Notes under the pieces: generated by a model
What the model was told of the DNA's origin: nothing
Seen by the model: only the letters and a program-made list of their open reading frames with translations
Database searches by the model: none
Assembly: GCA_022824965.1 (NCBI GenBank)
Contig: JAJDYY010000002.1
Location: forward strand, 124,001 to 188,000
DNA: 64,000 nt
Origin: Gammaproteobacteria bacterium
GTDB taxonomy: Bacteria; Pseudomonadota; Gammaproteobacteria; UBA4575
Direction: 5' to 3'
In this document: one piece after another, positions 1 through 9,659 of the stretch
Layout: every line of letters starts with the position of its first letter
Position numbering within the stretch: position 1 is the stretch's first letter
Translations under genes and position numbers: made by a program

Positions 1-646
1 AGCACATTGACGGGTCCACGAACGGGCCAAGTCCTGTACGTCTCAATTCGACGACATGAGCACCGCAACCCAGATCCTTACCCAGATCCTCGGCCAGGGT
101 CCGGACGTAGGTCCCTTTCGAGCAGTGCACGTCAACAGATACGAGGTCGCCATCCCTTTGAGTGACTTCCAGCCGGTGTACCTTGACCCCTCTTGGGGAA
201 CGCGCAACCTCAACCCCCTGTCTGGCCAGCCGGTATAACCGGGTTCCCTGATGCTTTACGGCAGAATACATGGGCGGGACCTGCTCGATATCACCGGTCA
301 GACGCCTGATGGCGTGCTGGAGCTGTACATCGGTCACTGCGGAGGCATCCTGTTCACGGGTGATGCGACCGTCTGCATCGCCCGTATCCGTCGTTGTACC
401 CAGTTTCAGCAGAACTCTGTAATGCTTGTCCGAAGTTAATAAAAAGTCGGAAATTTTTGTAGCTCGTCCAAAACAGACGATCAGTAAACCCGTGGCAAGC
501 GGGTCCAGGCTTCCGGTATGGCCGGCCTTGTCCGCATTGAAAATCCTTTTAACCTTTTGCAAGGCCAGATTGGAAGTCATGCCGGGTGGCTTGTCCAGAA
601 GCAGCAAGCCGTTGAGTGTGCGCCCCTTGCGCCTGCGCCTGGGCAT
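1..646 (-). CDS. truB: tRNA pseudouridine(55) synthase TruB (3' end cut by window)
   Basis: Makes pseudouridine 55 in the T-loop of tRNAs. Reading the minus strand from an ATG at 646 gives about 215 residues with no stop before base 1, so the C-terminal third or so (the family is about 300 aa) lies outside the window. Visible signatures are the basic start MPRRRRKGR, LLLDKPPGMTSN, and the catalytic-Asp motif GHTGSLDPLATGLL near residue 45, then VPPMYSAVKHQG and CSKGTYVRTLAEDLG. It starts 4 bases after the rbfA stop, as the last visible gene of the rimP-nusA-infB-rbfA-truB operon. Confidence 0.95.
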   Translation of the reverse strand, partial: MPRRRRKGRTLNGLLLLDKPPGMTSNLALQKVKRIFNADKAGHTGSLDPLATGLLIVCFGRATKISDFLLTSDKHYRVLLKLGTTTDTGDADGRITREQDASAVTDVQLQHAIRRLTGDIEQVPPMYSAVKHQGTRLYRLARQGVEVARSPRGVKVHRLEVTQRDGDLVSVDVHCSKGTYVRTLAEDLGKDLGCGAHVVELRRTGLGPFVDPSMC

Positions 647-649
647 GAC

Positions 650-1000
650 TTAGCGGTTGACGCTGCTTTCAATCAGCTTTTCAATGCGCTCGCTCTTGGC
701 CTCGGTATCGTCAACGATAAAGCGCAGCCGCGGAATTTTACGCAGATTCAGCCGGTTGCTCAGTCTGGTGCGTAAAAAGCCGCTGGCACTTTGCAGGCCT
801 TTCAGGCTTTCGGTCGCATCCTGTGTGATGTCCAGATGGCTGAAATACACTTTGGCCAGACTGAGATCCTTGCTGACCACAATATCGTAAATGACGATTT
901 CAGGAATCCGGGGGTCCTTGACTTCGGCACGCAACAATGCAGTCAGTTCGCGGGTCAGCTGTTCCCCGATGCGCAGCGTTCTGAAAGATTCCTGTTGCAT
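650..1000 (-). CDS. rbfA: 30S ribosome-binding factor RbfA
   Basis: Small KH-like ribosome-maturation factor that binds the immature 30S subunit and helps 16S rRNA 5'-end processing and cold adaptation. The 116 aa are close to the family length (about 120-130). The start MQQESFRTLRIGEQL and the internal VKDPRIPE and RLNLRKIPRLRF motifs are typical. It lies 24 bases after the infB stop and 4 bases before truB in the same operon. Confidence 0.95.
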   Translation of the reverse strand: MQQESFRTLRIGEQLTRELTALLRAEVKDPRIPEIVIYDIVVSKDLSLAKVYFSHLDITQDATESLKGLQSASGFLRTRLSNRLNLRKIPRLRFIVDDTEAKSERIEKLIESSVNR

Positions 1001-1024
1001 TTGACCAAGGGGTGATCCGGAATG

Positions 1025-3532
1025 CTAGATGGAACGGGCAACTTCCGTACGCTCGTAGACCTCGATCTGGTCTCCTACCTGAACATCGTTGTAGTTTTTT
1101 ACCGCGATTCCACATTCCGTACCCGCACGCACCTCGTTCACGTCATCCTTGTGGCGGCGCAATGACTCGAGTTCGCCTTCATATATCACGACGTTGTCGC
1201 GCAAAACGCGGATGGGGTTGCCGCGCTTGATGGATCCTTCCATCACCTGGGTGCCTGCAACTGCACCCATCTTGGATGATTTGAAGACCTCCTTGACCTG
1301 GGCAAGCCCGACAATCTCTTCGCGCAGTTCCGGCGTAAGCAGCCCGCTGATGGCCATTTTCACATCGTCGATCGTTTCGTAAATGATGCTGTAGTAGCGG
1401 ATATCGATGCCGAGCTCGGCAGCCGCACGTTTTGCGGCATTGTCAGCACGTACATTGAAGCCGATCACAATGGCTTGTGAGGCACCCGCCAGATTGATGT
1501 CCGATTCATTGATTCCCCCGACACTGGCCATCACAATCTTGACTTCTACCTCGTCTGTGGAGAGCTTTTCCAGCGAATCACGCAACGCCTCAGCACTGCC
1601 CTGTACATCGGCCTTGATCAGGACATTGATGGAGGCTGCGGCATCCTCACCCACCCGGGTGAAGATATTTTCCAGTTTGGATGCCTGCTGTACGGCAAAT
1701 CGGCTGTCCCTTGATTTGCTTTTGCGCAAGCCGACGATCTCGCGCACCTTGCGTTCGTCCGTGACCACGATTGCCTCATCTCCTGCATTGGCCACACCGG
1801 ACAGTCCCAGTACCGCAACGGGAGTCGAGGGGCCTGCTGTTTCCACTTCCTGACCGTGTTCGTCAAATATGGCCCGTACGCGCCCGAATTCCTCCCCGGT
1901 CAGCAGCATGTTGCCCTTGGAAAGGCAGCCCTGCTGCACCAGAATGGTGGTTACCGGACCCCGCCCCTTGTCCAGGGCAGACTCGACCACCACGCCTGTT
2001 GCCGGCCCGTGATCCACCGCCTTGAGTTCAAGGAGTTCTGCCTGCAGGGAAATGGCCTCGAGCAGGTCATCGACGCCTTGCCCGGTCAGGGCCGAGACAT
2101 CGACAAAAATCGTATCGCCCCCCCACTGCTCCGGAATGACCCCCTGGGCCCCAAGATCGTTGCGGGTCCGCTCCGGGTCTGCATCTTCCTTGTCGATTTT
2201 GTTTACGGCAATTATGACCGGCACATCGGCTGCCCTGGAATGCTCAATGGCTTCTATGGTCTGCGGCATGACACCGTCATCAGCAGCGACCACAATCACC
2301 ACGATGTCCGTCACCTGTGCACCCCGGGCGCGCATGGCAGTGAACGCAGCGTGACCGGGTGTATCCAGGAACGTGATCGTACCCTTGTCCGTAGGCACGC
2401 TGTAGGCCCCGATGTGCTGGGTAATCCCGCCCGCTTCCCCCTCGGCAATCTTGGTACGTCGAATGTAGTCAAGCAGGGATGTCTTGCCATGATCAACATG
2501 GCCCATCACCGTCACAACCGGATCCCGTGGAAGGTCTTCCATCTCACTGTAATCCACTTTCAGGATATCCGCTTCGATATCCACCGGCTGGGTCGGCTTC
2601 GCATCATGACCCAGTTCCTCAGCAACAAGGATTGCCGTATCCTGGTCTATCACCTGGTTGATCGTGGCCATCACTCCCATTTTCATCATGACGGCTATGA
2701 CCTCGGCCGCCTTGATACTCATCTTCTGGGCGAGATCCAGTACCGAGATATTGTCCGGCACCAGAATCTCCCTGCGGATGGGGCCGGTGGGCTTTTCGAA
2801 TTTGTGCTTGCTGCTGGGCTCGACCTTGCCGGGTCTGCGCGGCTTGACCCTGGTTTTGCGTTTGCCGCCCTTGCCAGTGGCGACATGCAGTTCTTTGCGC
2901 TTGACCTTGGTATCCTGCTTGGCCTTCTCGGGTGCTGCAGGTGGCTGCTCCTGGGTCGACTCAGGAGCGGGTGCAGAATCACTCTGTGGAGCAGGCTCTT
3001 CGGCTGCCTGCGGCGGTACCGCGGGTGTGGCTTCTTTTTCTGGGGCCGGCGCAGTCTCTGTAACAGGCTCCTGTTTCTCCTGCTCCTCTGCCTTCGCCTT
3101 GGCGGCCTCCTCTGCAGCTTTTTCCAGTTGCGCTGCAGCTTCCTTTTCCCTGGCAGCTTCCTGCTGCGCACGCTCCTCCCGGGCCTTGGCTTCCTCTTCA
3201 AGCACGGTACTGCGCTTGACATAGGTGCGCTTGCGACGCACCTCCACATTCACGGTAGTACTGCTGATGCTGCCACGGCCCTGTGTCGTGTTGACCTTGA
3301 GCTGCGAAGTACTTTTGCGACGCAGCACGATCTTCCTGCCGTCATCTGCAGGCAGGGAAGCCACCTTGCTGCGGTTGTTGCGCAGATAGTTCAGCAGTTG
3401 CACCTTCTGCTTGTCGCTGACAGTCTGATCCGGCGTGCTGAAATTAAGGCCCGCCTCCGTCAGCTGGACCAGCAGCTTGTTGACAGGAATCTTGACGACT
3501 TCCGCAAGTTGTTTGACAGTGACTTCAGACAT
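1025..3532 (-). CDS. infB: translation initiation factor IF-2
   Basis: GTPase that places initiator fMet-tRNA on the 30S subunit and promotes 50S joining. The 835 aa show the usual order: an N-terminal IF2_N winged domain (residues 1-50), a long low-complexity Ala/Glu/Lys/Pro linker (about 110-240), a second IF2_N-like segment (250-310), then the G domain. In it G1 is GHVDHGKT at 344-351, G3 is DTPGH at 390-394 and G4 is NKID at 444-447. The EF-Tu-like and C-terminal fMet-tRNA-binding domains follow. It starts 34 bases after nusA. The linker differs in composition from the rest, which is normal for IF-2. Confidence 0.98.
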   Translation of the reverse strand: MSEVTVKQLAEVVKIPVNKLLVQLTEAGLNFSTPDQTVSDKQKVQLLNYLRNNRSKVASLPADDGRKIVLRRKSTSQLKVNTTQGRGSISSTTVNVEVRRKRTYVKRSTVLEEEAKAREERAQQEAAREKEAAAQLEKAAEEAAKAKAEEQEKQEPVTETAPAPEKEATPAVPPQAAEEPAPQSDSAPAPESTQEQPPAAPEKAKQDTKVKRKELHVATGKGGKRKTRVKPRRPGKVEPSSKHKFEKPTGPIRREILVPDNISVLDLAQKMSIKAAEVIAVMMKMGVMATINQVIDQDTAILVAEELGHDAKPTQPVDIEADILKVDYSEMEDLPRDPVVTVMGHVDHGKTSLLDYIRRTKIAEGEAGGITQHIGAYSVPTDKGTITFLDTPGHAAFTAMRARGAQVTDIVVIVVAADDGVMPQTIEAIEHSRAADVPVIIAVNKIDKEDADPERTRNDLGAQGVIPEQWGGDTIFVDVSALTGQGVDDLLEAISLQAELLELKAVDHGPATGVVVESALDKGRGPVTTILVQQGCLSKGNMLLTGEEFGRVRAIFDEHGQEVETAGPSTPVAVLGLSGVANAGDEAIVVTDERKVREIVGLRKSKSRDSRFAVQQASKLENIFTRVGEDAAASINVLIKADVQGSAEALRDSLEKLSTDEVEVKIVMASVGGINESDINLAGASQAIVIGFNVRADNAAKRAAAELGIDIRYYSIIYETIDDVKMAISGLLTPELREEIVGLAQVKEVFKSSKMGAVAGTQVMEGSIKRGNPIRVLRDNVVIYEGELESLRRHKDDVNEVRAGTECGIAVKNYNDVQVGDQIEVYERTEVARSI

Positions 3533-3566
3533 GGCGATCGTTTACCGGATTAGTTCAAACCTTCCC

Positions 3567-5072
3567 CTACCTCGTGGCGCTCTCGCTTGCAAACCAGGGC
3601 GCACGAGCCAGCATGATCAGGGCGCCCGCACGTTCCGGGTCCAGCCCTTCAATATCCAGCAGATCATCGACGGACTGTTCAGCCAGCTCCTCCATGGTCG
3701 AGATCCCCCTGCAGGCAAGCTCGAATGCCAGGTCCTTGTCCATGCCTTCCATGTTCAGCAGGTCTGCCGATGGTTCAACATCTGCGAATTTCTCTTCCGT
3801 GGCAATGGCCGTGGTCAGCAGGACATCTCGCGCACGGTTACGCAGTTCCTCGACGATCTCTTCATCGAATTCCTCTACTTCGACCAGTTCTTTCGGCGGC
3901 ACGTAGGCTATTTCCTCCACGCTTGAGAAACCTTCCTGCACCAGGATCACGGCTACTTCCTCGTCAACATCCAGCTGCGACATGAACATGTCCACGAGCT
4001 GACGTGTCTCAGCCTCACTTTTCTCTTCGGCCTGGCCTTCGGTCATCACGTTCAACTCCCAGCCCGTCAGCTGACTGGCAAGCTTTACATTCTGCCCACC
4101 CCGTCCGATCGCCTGGGAAAGTTTTTCATCGTCCACGGCAATGTCCATGCTGCGCTTGTCCTCATCCACCACGATGGAAGTCACCACTGCAGGTGACATG
4201 GCATTAATGACGAACTGGGCCGGGTTCTCGTCCCAAAGAATGATATCAATCCGTTCGCCGGCCAGTTCATTGGATATGGACTGCACGCGTGAACCCCGCA
4301 TGCCGACACAGGCGCCCACCGGGTCCAGATGCATATCGTTCGACTTGACCGAGATTTTCGCACGCAGCCCGGGATCGCGTGCTGCCGACAGCACATCGAT
4401 CAGACCCTGGCCAACCTCGGGTACTTCAAGCTTGACCAGTTCAATCAGAAACTCGGGCGCAGTGCGTGTCAGGAACAACTGAGGGCCTCGCATCTCTTCA
4501 CAGACCTCACGCAAATAGGCCCTGACCCGATCCCCGGGGCGTACTGCTTCTCTCGGCACCATCTGTTCGCGCGGGATGAACCCTTCCGCATTGCCGCCGA
4601 GATCCACGTAGGTCCCGGAATGATCCACGCGCTTGACCACGCCCATGATCAACTCACCTACCCGGTCCCTGAACGCTTCGACCACCTGGGACCGTTCCGC
4701 TTCCCGCACCTTCTGCACGATCACCTGTTTCGCCGTATGTGCAGAAATCCGCCCGAAGGCTACCGACTCGATCGGTATCTCGATGTACTCGCCAATTTCG
4801 ATTTCCGGGTGTTCGCTGATTGCATAGCTGTACAGCGTCTGTCTTTCGGGCGACTCGAATTCCGGATCCTCATCGTCCACGACCAGCCAGCGCCGAAAGG
4901 CTTCGTAATCTCCGGATTCCCGGTCTATGGCGACACGCACATCCATTTCAAGGCCATGCTTTTTTCGTGTTGCCGTGGCGAGTGCAGCCTCGATCGCCTC
5001 GAAAATAATCTCCTTGTCAACACCTTTCTCATTCGAAACTGTATCGACCACCAGCAAAATCTCTTTGTTCAT
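3567..5072 (-). CDS. nusA: transcription termination/antitermination factor NusA
   Basis: RNA-polymerase-associated factor acting in pausing, intrinsic termination and antitermination. The 501 aa contain the N-terminal RNAP-binding domain, an S1 domain (about 135-200, [20 protein letters not shown]), two KH domains ([15 protein letters not shown], then [19 protein letters not shown]) and two C-terminal acidic HhH repeats, as in Escherichia coli. I chose the ATG at 5072 because it gives [10 protein letters not shown], the conserved family start. A TTG at 5087 in the same frame would add five residues and overlap the rimP stop. It lies 11 bases after rimP, so the two are probably translated together. 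Confidence 0.97.
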   Translation of the reverse strand: MNKEILLVVDTVSNEKGVDKEIIFEAIEAALATATRKKHGLEMDVRVAIDRESGDYEAFRRWLVVDDEDPEFESPERQTLYSYAISEHPEIEIGEYIEIPIESVAFGRISAHTAKQVIVQKVREAERSQVVEAFRDRVGELIMGVVKRVDHSGTYVDLGGNAEGFIPREQMVPREAVRPGDRVRAYLREVCEEMRGPQLFLTRTAPEFLIELVKLEVPEVGQGLIDVLSAARDPGLRAKISVKSNDMHLDPVGACVGMRGSRVQSISNELAGERIDIILWDENPAQFVINAMSPAVVTSIVVDEDKRSMDIAVDDEKLSQAIGRGGQNVKLASQLTGWELNVMTEGQAEEKSEAETRQLVDMFMSQLDVDEEVAVILVQEGFSSVEEIAYVPPKELVEVEEFDEEIVEELRNRARDVLLTTAIATEEKFADVEPSADLLNMEGMDKDLAFELACRGISTMEELAEQSVDDLLDIEGLDPERAGALIMLARAPWFASESATR

Positions 5073-5083
5073 AGACGGTTCAC

Positions 5084-5566
5084 TCAAGCTTGATCACTAA
5101 ATTCTATATCCACGTCCAGCTTCACATTCCTGACAGCATTCAGCGGAACCTGAAACGATGCATCGTCTTGCATTCTAATCCGCACGTGTTCCGGTTCGAC
5201 GCCTTCCAGAAATCCATTGAAATTCCTTCGCCCTTCAATCGGCCATGAGGTCTTGATTCTCACCTTGCTGCCCACCGCATCCTGCATCTGGTCAATACTG
5301 AACAGCAGCCGGTTGATGCCCGGAGAGGAGATCTCCAGGGTATAGGGCATATGAATCGGGTCCTCCACATCCAGCACGGCACTCAGCTGCTCACTCACCT
5401 GCGAGCAGTCGTCCAGCGTCACGCCCTTGTCGCCGTCGATATACACCCGCACCTGTGCCGTGTGCCGGCCAGTCTGGCAGTCCAGCCCCCAGAACTGGTA
5501 GCCCATGCCGGATACCACCGGCTCGACGATGGGCACAATACCGAACGGATCTCTGTACAAATTCAT
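5084..5566 (-). CDS. rimP: ribosome maturation factor RimP
   Basis: Binds the 30S subunit and is needed for its assembly. The 160 aa are of family length. Recognisable parts are the start with [17 protein letters not shown], the [24 protein letters not shown] segment (quoted here only as its conserved core [14 protein letters not shown]), and SPGINRLL. It is the first gene of the rimP-nusA-infB-rbfA-truB operon, with a promoter about 80 bases upstream and a terminator-like hairpin between promoter and start codon (both listed separately). That layout suggests attenuation by NusA, its own downstream product. Confidence 0.96.
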   Translation of the reverse strand: MNLYRDPFGIVPIVEPVVSGMGYQFWGLDCQTGRHTAQVRVYIDGDKGVTLDDCSQVSEQLSAVLDVEDPIHMPYTLEISSPGINRLLFSIDQMQDAVGSKVRIKTSWPIEGRRNFNGFLEGVEPEHVRIRMQDDASFQVPLNAVRNVKLDVDIEFSDQA

Positions 5567-5575
5567 TCGTCCAAT

Positions 5576-5597
5576 AAAAAAGGCCCACCCAGGGCCC
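5576..5597 (-). terminator. attenuator-like terminator in the rimP leader
   Basis: On the minus strand, the stem GGCCC/GGGCC (5592-5596 with 5582-5586, 5-nt loop) is followed at once by six T (5581-5576). It ends only 9 bases before the rimP ATG, inside the transcript started by the promoter at 5646-5674. A second perfect hairpin, TTATCTG/CAGATAA (5624-5630 with 5636-5642), sits at the predicted RNA 5' end. The arrangement reads as a leader whose read-through is controlled; the regulator is not visible. Confidence 0.6.
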
Positions 5598-5645
5598 CTC
5601 CAAATTCTTGACCAAACAATGACTTATCTGTCATCCAGATAAAAC

Positions 5646-5674
5646 AGTATAGGTAAGAATGCCGGAAACATCAA
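5646..5674 (-). promoter_or_regulatory. sigma70 promoter of the rimP-nusA-infB operon
   Basis: The minus strand reads TTGATG (5674-5669), a 17-base spacer, then TATACT (5651-5646). These are good matches to the sigma70 boxes with ideal spacing. Transcription would start near 5639 and give a leader of about 75 nt before rimP. Confidence 0.65.
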
Positions 5675-5802
5675 GAGGATTGCCGGACACCTCGGAAGGT
5701 TGGCCAGTCGCAATGAAACCCGGTCATCCGTCCTGCAATTCGGCGTGAAAGTCTTTGCCTGACTTGGGCTCAACCCCGGATCCTGAAGGCAGTCCGGCAG
5801 TC

Positions 5803-6111
5803 TCAGTCATCATACAGATTGGTGTAGGTGTCCAGCCCGATACCGCCGTGGTACTTGGGAAAGGCCGCCACGATGTCGGTGACATGCTTGGTTGGCAGGC
5901 TGTCGTACACCCTTTCCGCTTCTTCGGTCTCCAGTACTTCAATACTCTCGTCGTTGTCATCCTGTACGAAGTAGTTGGAGTTCAATGCACGAAACAGGAA
6001 TTTTCCGGCCGCTTCATCATAGGCCAGCAGGGTAGACGTATCCGTCCGGTAGCTTTCTGAATCAACCACCTGCTGCAATTTCTTATACTTGGGCTCAGCT
6101 TTTGCGGACAT
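5803..6111 (-). CDS. hypothetical protein, 102 aa
   Basis: I do not recognise this protein. It is a soluble, acidic 102-aa sequence starting MSAKAEPKYKKLQQ and ending GIGLDTYTNLYDD, with no signal peptide, membrane segment or cysteine motif. I chose the ATG at 6111, preceded by an AGGT Shine-Dalgarno-like stretch, over a TTG at 6129. It lies 30 bases after the SfnG-like monooxygenase stop on the same strand and may be co-transcribed with it. Codon use looks like that of its neighbours, so I think it is a real gene. The 128 bases between its stop and the rimP promoter hold nothing I can identify. Confidence 0.6.
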   Translation of the reverse strand: MSAKAEPKYKKLQQVVDSESYRTDTSTLLAYDEAAGKFLFRALNSNYFVQDDNDESIEVLETEEAERVYDSLPTKHVTDIVAAFPKYHGGIGLDTYTNLYDD

Positions 6112-6141
6112 GCCAGATACCTGTCGCAATCAGAAGGTTCA

Positions 6142-7314
6142 CTAGGCGGACTGCTTCTTGTCAGCAGACTTGCCCTTGCGAAGATCTTCCTCTTTTTCTC
6201 GCACCAGCGGAATGACCTTCTCACCAAATTGCCGCAGTTCCCAGTCGTAATGCAGATACCCGGTCAGAATGACTTTGATGCCCAGCTGCTTGAGCTCAAT
6301 GATCCGGTCCGCCACGGATTCCGGCGTGCCAATCAGTCCCGTTTTGAAGCCGTCGTTGTACTGAATCAGGTCTTCAAAGGTGGAGTTCGTCCACATGCCC
6401 TCGCCTTCCTTGGACGAACGACCTGCCTGCTTGACGGCCTCCCCATAACTTTTTACAGCCTGGACATCCGCGTTCATGATGATGTCCCGCAGGGTGTCAG
6501 CCGCCTCTTCCATGGTGTCACGGACGATGCAAAACCCACTGCATCCGAACTTGACCTCGTCCGGGTCACGGCCGGATTCCACGGCGGCGGCCTTTGAATC
6601 CTCGATGATTTCCCTGAAGCCCTTGTTGGTGTTGCCGTTCATGAACAGTACGTCAGCCACATGACCTGCCATCCTCCTCGCATCCTTGGAGTTGCCACCC
6701 TGAAAGACCACGATACGGTGCAGCGGCTTGGGCAGCATGGGCACGCTGTTGATCTGGTAGAAGTCGCCGTAGAAGGTGAACGTGTCCTGTGTCCACATGC
6801 CCTTGAGCACGCGAATAAACTCTTCGGACCGGCGGTACCGCTCAGTGTGCTCAAGCCAGGGCAGTCCGTACCCCGTGTATTCTTCCTTGAACCATCCGCT
6901 GGCAATGTTGATCGACGTCCTGCCTTGGGCACAACAGTCCAGCGAGGCCTGCATCTTTGCAACGATGGCAGGGTGCCACAGGCCAGGATGACAGGCGGTG
7001 ATGACTTCCAGGGTCTGGGTATGCTGCAAGACGGCATTGGCAATCGTGAATGCTTCCAGCTGATGATCGGCACCGTAACCTGCCAACCACCGGGTTTGTG
7101 CAAGCCCCATGGCGAACCCGGAAGCCTCGGCATCCTGGGCATAACGAATATTTGCTTGCGGCGACCAGTCCGTCTCCATTGGCATATTGGTAATGACCTG
7201 GCCACCAGAGACGTTCGGCAGCCAGTAGGCGAACTCGACCTGGTCCGACTCCACCCACGCCGAAGGCTTCAGCGGATTCTCGGTATTCGCCAGCAATCTG
7301 GGGTATTTCGCCAT
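6142..7314 (-). CDS. sfnG: SfnG-like FMNH2-dependent dimethyl sulfone monooxygenase
   Basis: Luciferase-like flavin monooxygenase. By family knowledge, SfnG oxidises dimethyl sulfone to methanesulfinate and formaldehyde using FMNH2 supplied by a separate reductase. The 390 aa match the Pseudomonas SfnG pattern throughout: FAYWLPNVSGGQV, TRWLAGYGADHQ, NIASGWFKEEYTGYG, WLEHTERYRRSEEFI, VVFQGGNSKDARRMA, and near the end STFEDLIQYNDGFKTGLIGTP (core YNDGFKTGLIGTP). The N-terminus is about 25 residues longer than in SfnG and the C-terminus is lysine-rich. No flavin reductase or sfnR-type regulator is nearby, so the reductant must come from elsewhere. Substrate specificity is inferred from sequence resemblance. 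Confidence 0.8.
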   Translation of the reverse strand: MAKYPRLLANTENPLKPSAWVESDQVEFAYWLPNVSGGQVITNMPMETDWSPQANIRYAQDAEASGFAMGLAQTRWLAGYGADHQLEAFTIANAVLQHTQTLEVITACHPGLWHPAIVAKMQASLDCCAQGRTSINIASGWFKEEYTGYGLPWLEHTERYRRSEEFIRVLKGMWTQDTFTFYGDFYQINSVPMLPKPLHRIVVFQGGNSKDARRMAGHVADVLFMNGNTNKGFREIIEDSKAAAVESGRDPDEVKFGCSGFCIVRDTMEEAADTLRDIIMNADVQAVKSYGEAVKQAGRSSKEGEGMWTNSTFEDLIQYNDGFKTGLIGTPESVADRIIELKQLGIKVILTGYLHYDWELRQFGEKVIPLVREKEEDLRKGKSADKKQSA

Positions 7315-7473
7315 GTCTCAACGCGTATCCGAACAAGTGTACCCGTCAATGGATCGTATTGGGTGGACAGTGGGTGCAGTGTTTCTGGAATCGAAACCGG
7401 CAGTCGAGAGGAGCCTGCATCTGGTTGCGGCCAGCTCCAGGATACCTGAGCAATCTCTCGTTTCGCTGCGAGC

Positions 7474-8712
7474 CTATTCCTTTGTGTCCATGGACATGAT
7501 GTGGCCCAGTTTCTCCTGTTTGACCTTCAGGTATTTTTTGCGAAACTGGTTATTGGTAAACGACAGGATAGGAATTCGCCGCACCAGCTTGATGCCAAAA
7601 TTTTCAATCCAGCTGCACTTGTTTGGGTTGTTGGTCAGCAACTGGACGCGCTTGATGTGCAGTGCATGCAGAATGTGCGCGGCCACGGAATGATCTCTTT
7701 GGTCGGCATCGAAACCCAGGGCCCGGTTCGCCTGCACCGTATCGAAACCGCACTCTTGCAGAGAATACGCTTTCAGCTTGTTGACCAGGCCGATCCCCCG
7801 GCCTTCTTCACGCATGTACAGCACCACACCGGCATCATGCTCCTGGATCACTTTCATGGCCGTTTGGATCTGATCGCCACAGTCACACCGCGCAGAGCCG
7901 AAGACGTCGCCGGTCAGGCACTCGGAGTGAATCCTCACCAGCACATCGTCCTCCTCGTCCCAAGAGCCCTTGACCAGGGCCAGGTGTTCCTTGCCCGTCA
8001 GGTTGTCACGAAATGCGATCAGTTCGAACTCGCCCCAGCGGGTGGGGAGCTGAACGGTGACCACGCGCTCGACCCGAGACTCGAAACGAAGTTTGTAACG
8101 GATCAAGTCCTTGATCGCGATGATCTTCAGGGAGAACCGCTCGGCGATCTCCAGCAGGTCAGGCAGCCGGGCCATCGAACCGTCTTCTTTCAGGATTTCG
8201 CACAGCACGCCGGCCTTGCGCATGCCGGCCAGTCCCATCAGGTCGACGGCAGCTTCGGTATGCCCTTCACGCTGGAACACCCCACCATCGACTGCACGAA
8301 GGGGAAAGATATGTCCAGGGCGCGAGAAGTCTTCCTGGGTGATGTTCGAGTCCGCCAGCGCCTTCACGGTCTTGGCGCGATCGGCAGTCGATATGCCCGT
8401 GGTCGTACCGTGCTTGAAATCCACGGAAACCGTGAACGAGGTCGTGTGCAGCGAATCGTTCTCGCCCTGGGGGACCATCAGTTTCAGGCCGATCTCTTCT
8501 GCGCGCTGCTCCGTGATCGCAGCACAGATCAGACCGCGCCCCTCGGTGGCCATGAAATTGATCATGTCCGGAGTGCATTTGTCCGCCGCTCCGACGAAAT
8601 CGCCCTCGTTCTCGCGGTTGTCGTCATCCACCACGATCACGACATTGCCGCGGCGCAACTCTCCCAGCGCTTCCGGTATGGTGCTGAACTTGATGGGCTT
8701 GCTAGTTGACAT
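7474..8712 (-). CDS. ribBA: bifunctional RibBA (DHBP synthase / GTP cyclohydrolase II)
   Basis: Supplies both precursors of riboflavin: the N-terminal half (1-205) makes 3,4-dihydroxy-2-butanone 4-phosphate from ribulose 5-phosphate, and the C-terminal half opens GTP. Visible in RibB are VVDDDNRENEGDFVGAAD, TTGISTADRAKT and RPGHIFPLRA. In RibA, the zinc-site cysteines are in SECLTGDVFGSARCDCGD and the catalytic region is MREEGRGIGL. The 412 aa are full length, ending KREKLGH-like (KVKQEKLGHIMS). It stands alone, without ribD, ribE or ribH. No FMN riboswitch is visible upstream. A TATAAT box at 8862-8857, about 145 bases before the start, may be its promoter, but no good -35 box accompanies it. 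The 159 bases downstream are empty. Confidence 0.93.
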   Translation of the reverse strand: MSTSKPIKFSTIPEALGELRRGNVVIVVDDDNRENEGDFVGAADKCTPDMINFMATEGRGLICAAITEQRAEEIGLKLMVPQGENDSLHTTSFTVSVDFKHGTTTGISTADRAKTVKALADSNITQEDFSRPGHIFPLRAVDGGVFQREGHTEAAVDLMGLAGMRKAGVLCEILKEDGSMARLPDLLEIAERFSLKIIAIKDLIRYKLRFESRVERVVTVQLPTRWGEFELIAFRDNLTGKEHLALVKGSWDEEDDVLVRIHSECLTGDVFGSARCDCGDQIQTAMKVIQEHDAGVVLYMREEGRGIGLVNKLKAYSLQECGFDTVQANRALGFDADQRDHSVAAHILHALHIKRVQLLTNNPNKCSWIENFGIKLVRRIPILSFTNNQFRKKYLKVKQEKLGHIMSMDTKE

Positions 8713-8902
8713 GATCGGTATCCCTCATTCTTTCATCCCAGTACTGTACATCCGGCATCCGCATCTTAGTCAAATTCCCTTCCCCGCGGCCATATCCACA
8801 ATTTCCCGGTGCGGGTCTCCTATACGGGTACAGCGTGGCCTGTACATCCAGGGGCGATTATAGCCGTACGCTTTGCAACATTGTATCAAAAGACTGACTG
8901 CC

Positions 8903-9658
8903 TCATGGTGCATCGGTCAAACGGTGCCCGGCCCTGTAAAGCAGACGCATGGCTGCAGCTGACACGGCAAAACATAATACGAGAAAGGGACCGGCAGGAA
9001 GGTCGGCGACGGCCGATATCAGGATGGCCGCGACCACGGAAATCACACCACTCATGTAGGCACGCCCAAGGACGTACCCCTTGCCCTTGCGGGCGGCAAG
9101 CGCCGGGAGGATGAGGCTTGCGAACACCACGTAGACGCCGACGAGCTGAACCGAGGAGGTAATGACAAGCGCGAACAGGACAAAGAAGCCGGTACCGGTG
9201 CGAAGGCGCGGGAAGACAGACCATGCGATGGCGAAAATGATATAGACCGGCAGGAATGCAACCACATCAGCCCAGGCGATGAACAGGATCTGGCCGGAGA
9301 GCACATCACTCAGCGCTTCTCCGCCATGCGGGTCGTTGGCCAGAACGAGCAGGCCTGCAGAAGCTGCGACGATAAAGCTGCTCCCGATCACCGCTTCCTG
9401 CTCGTCGGGTGATACGCGCTCGATCCAGCGGAAAAACAGCGCGACCGCGATACCGGCACCGAAAACTACCCCCTGGTGCACGACAGAGATCGGCTCATCA
9501 AGCCAAAGTCCGAGTAGGATAATGGCGAGTCCAACAACTTGCGCGGTGGCCAGGTCGATAAATACGATACCCCGCTTCAGGACCTCAATCCCAAGCGGTG
9601 CGTGGGCTGCCGTGACGATGATCCCGGCGACCAGCCCGGGCGCCAGGATGTCCAGCAA
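8903..9658 (-). CDS. zinc/metal ABC transporter permease, ZnuB-like
   Basis: Inner-membrane subunit of a cluster 9 (ZnuB/MntB-type) metal importer. Hydrophobic segments run throughout: the N-terminal LLDILAPGLVAGIIVTAA, PLGIEVLKRGIVFIDLATAQ, GVVFGAGIAVALFF, VIGSSFIVAASAGLLVLA, and the late VGVYVVFASLILPALAA. Start choice is uncertain. A TTG at 9685 overlaps the upstream stop by 26 bases, while a TTG at 9658 directly follows that stop and gives the N-terminus usual for the family (about 250 aa). It is the third gene of a Zur-controlled operon. No ATPase gene follows; the operon ends here. Confidence 0.85.
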   Translation of the reverse strand: MLDILAPGLVAGIIVTAAHAPLGIEVLKRGIVFIDLATAQVVGLAIILLGLWLDEPISVVHQGVVFGAGIAVALFFRWIERVSPDEQEAVIGSSFIVAASAGLLVLANDPHGGEALSDVLSGQILFIAWADVVAFLPVYIIFAIAWSVFPRLRTGTGFFVLFALVITSSVQLVGVYVVFASLILPALAARKGKGYVLGRAYMSGVISVVAAILISAVADLPAGPFLVLCFAVSAAAMRLLYRAGHRLTDAP

Positions 9659-9659
9659 A

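Noticed and set aside
1856..3553. Plus-strand open frame of 565 codons
   Set aside because: It lies opposite infB, whose protein is unmistakable; the translation is a His/Leu/Gly-rich mirror with no domains.
5391..5615. Minus-strand 74-codon frame starting in the rimP leader
   Set aside because: It overlaps the conserved rimP gene in another frame and begins with TTG before a terminator hairpin.
8713..8902. FMN riboswitch before ribBA
   Set aside because: None of the conserved RFN-element boxes (for example GGTCAGCAGATCCGGT-like) can be found in the leader.
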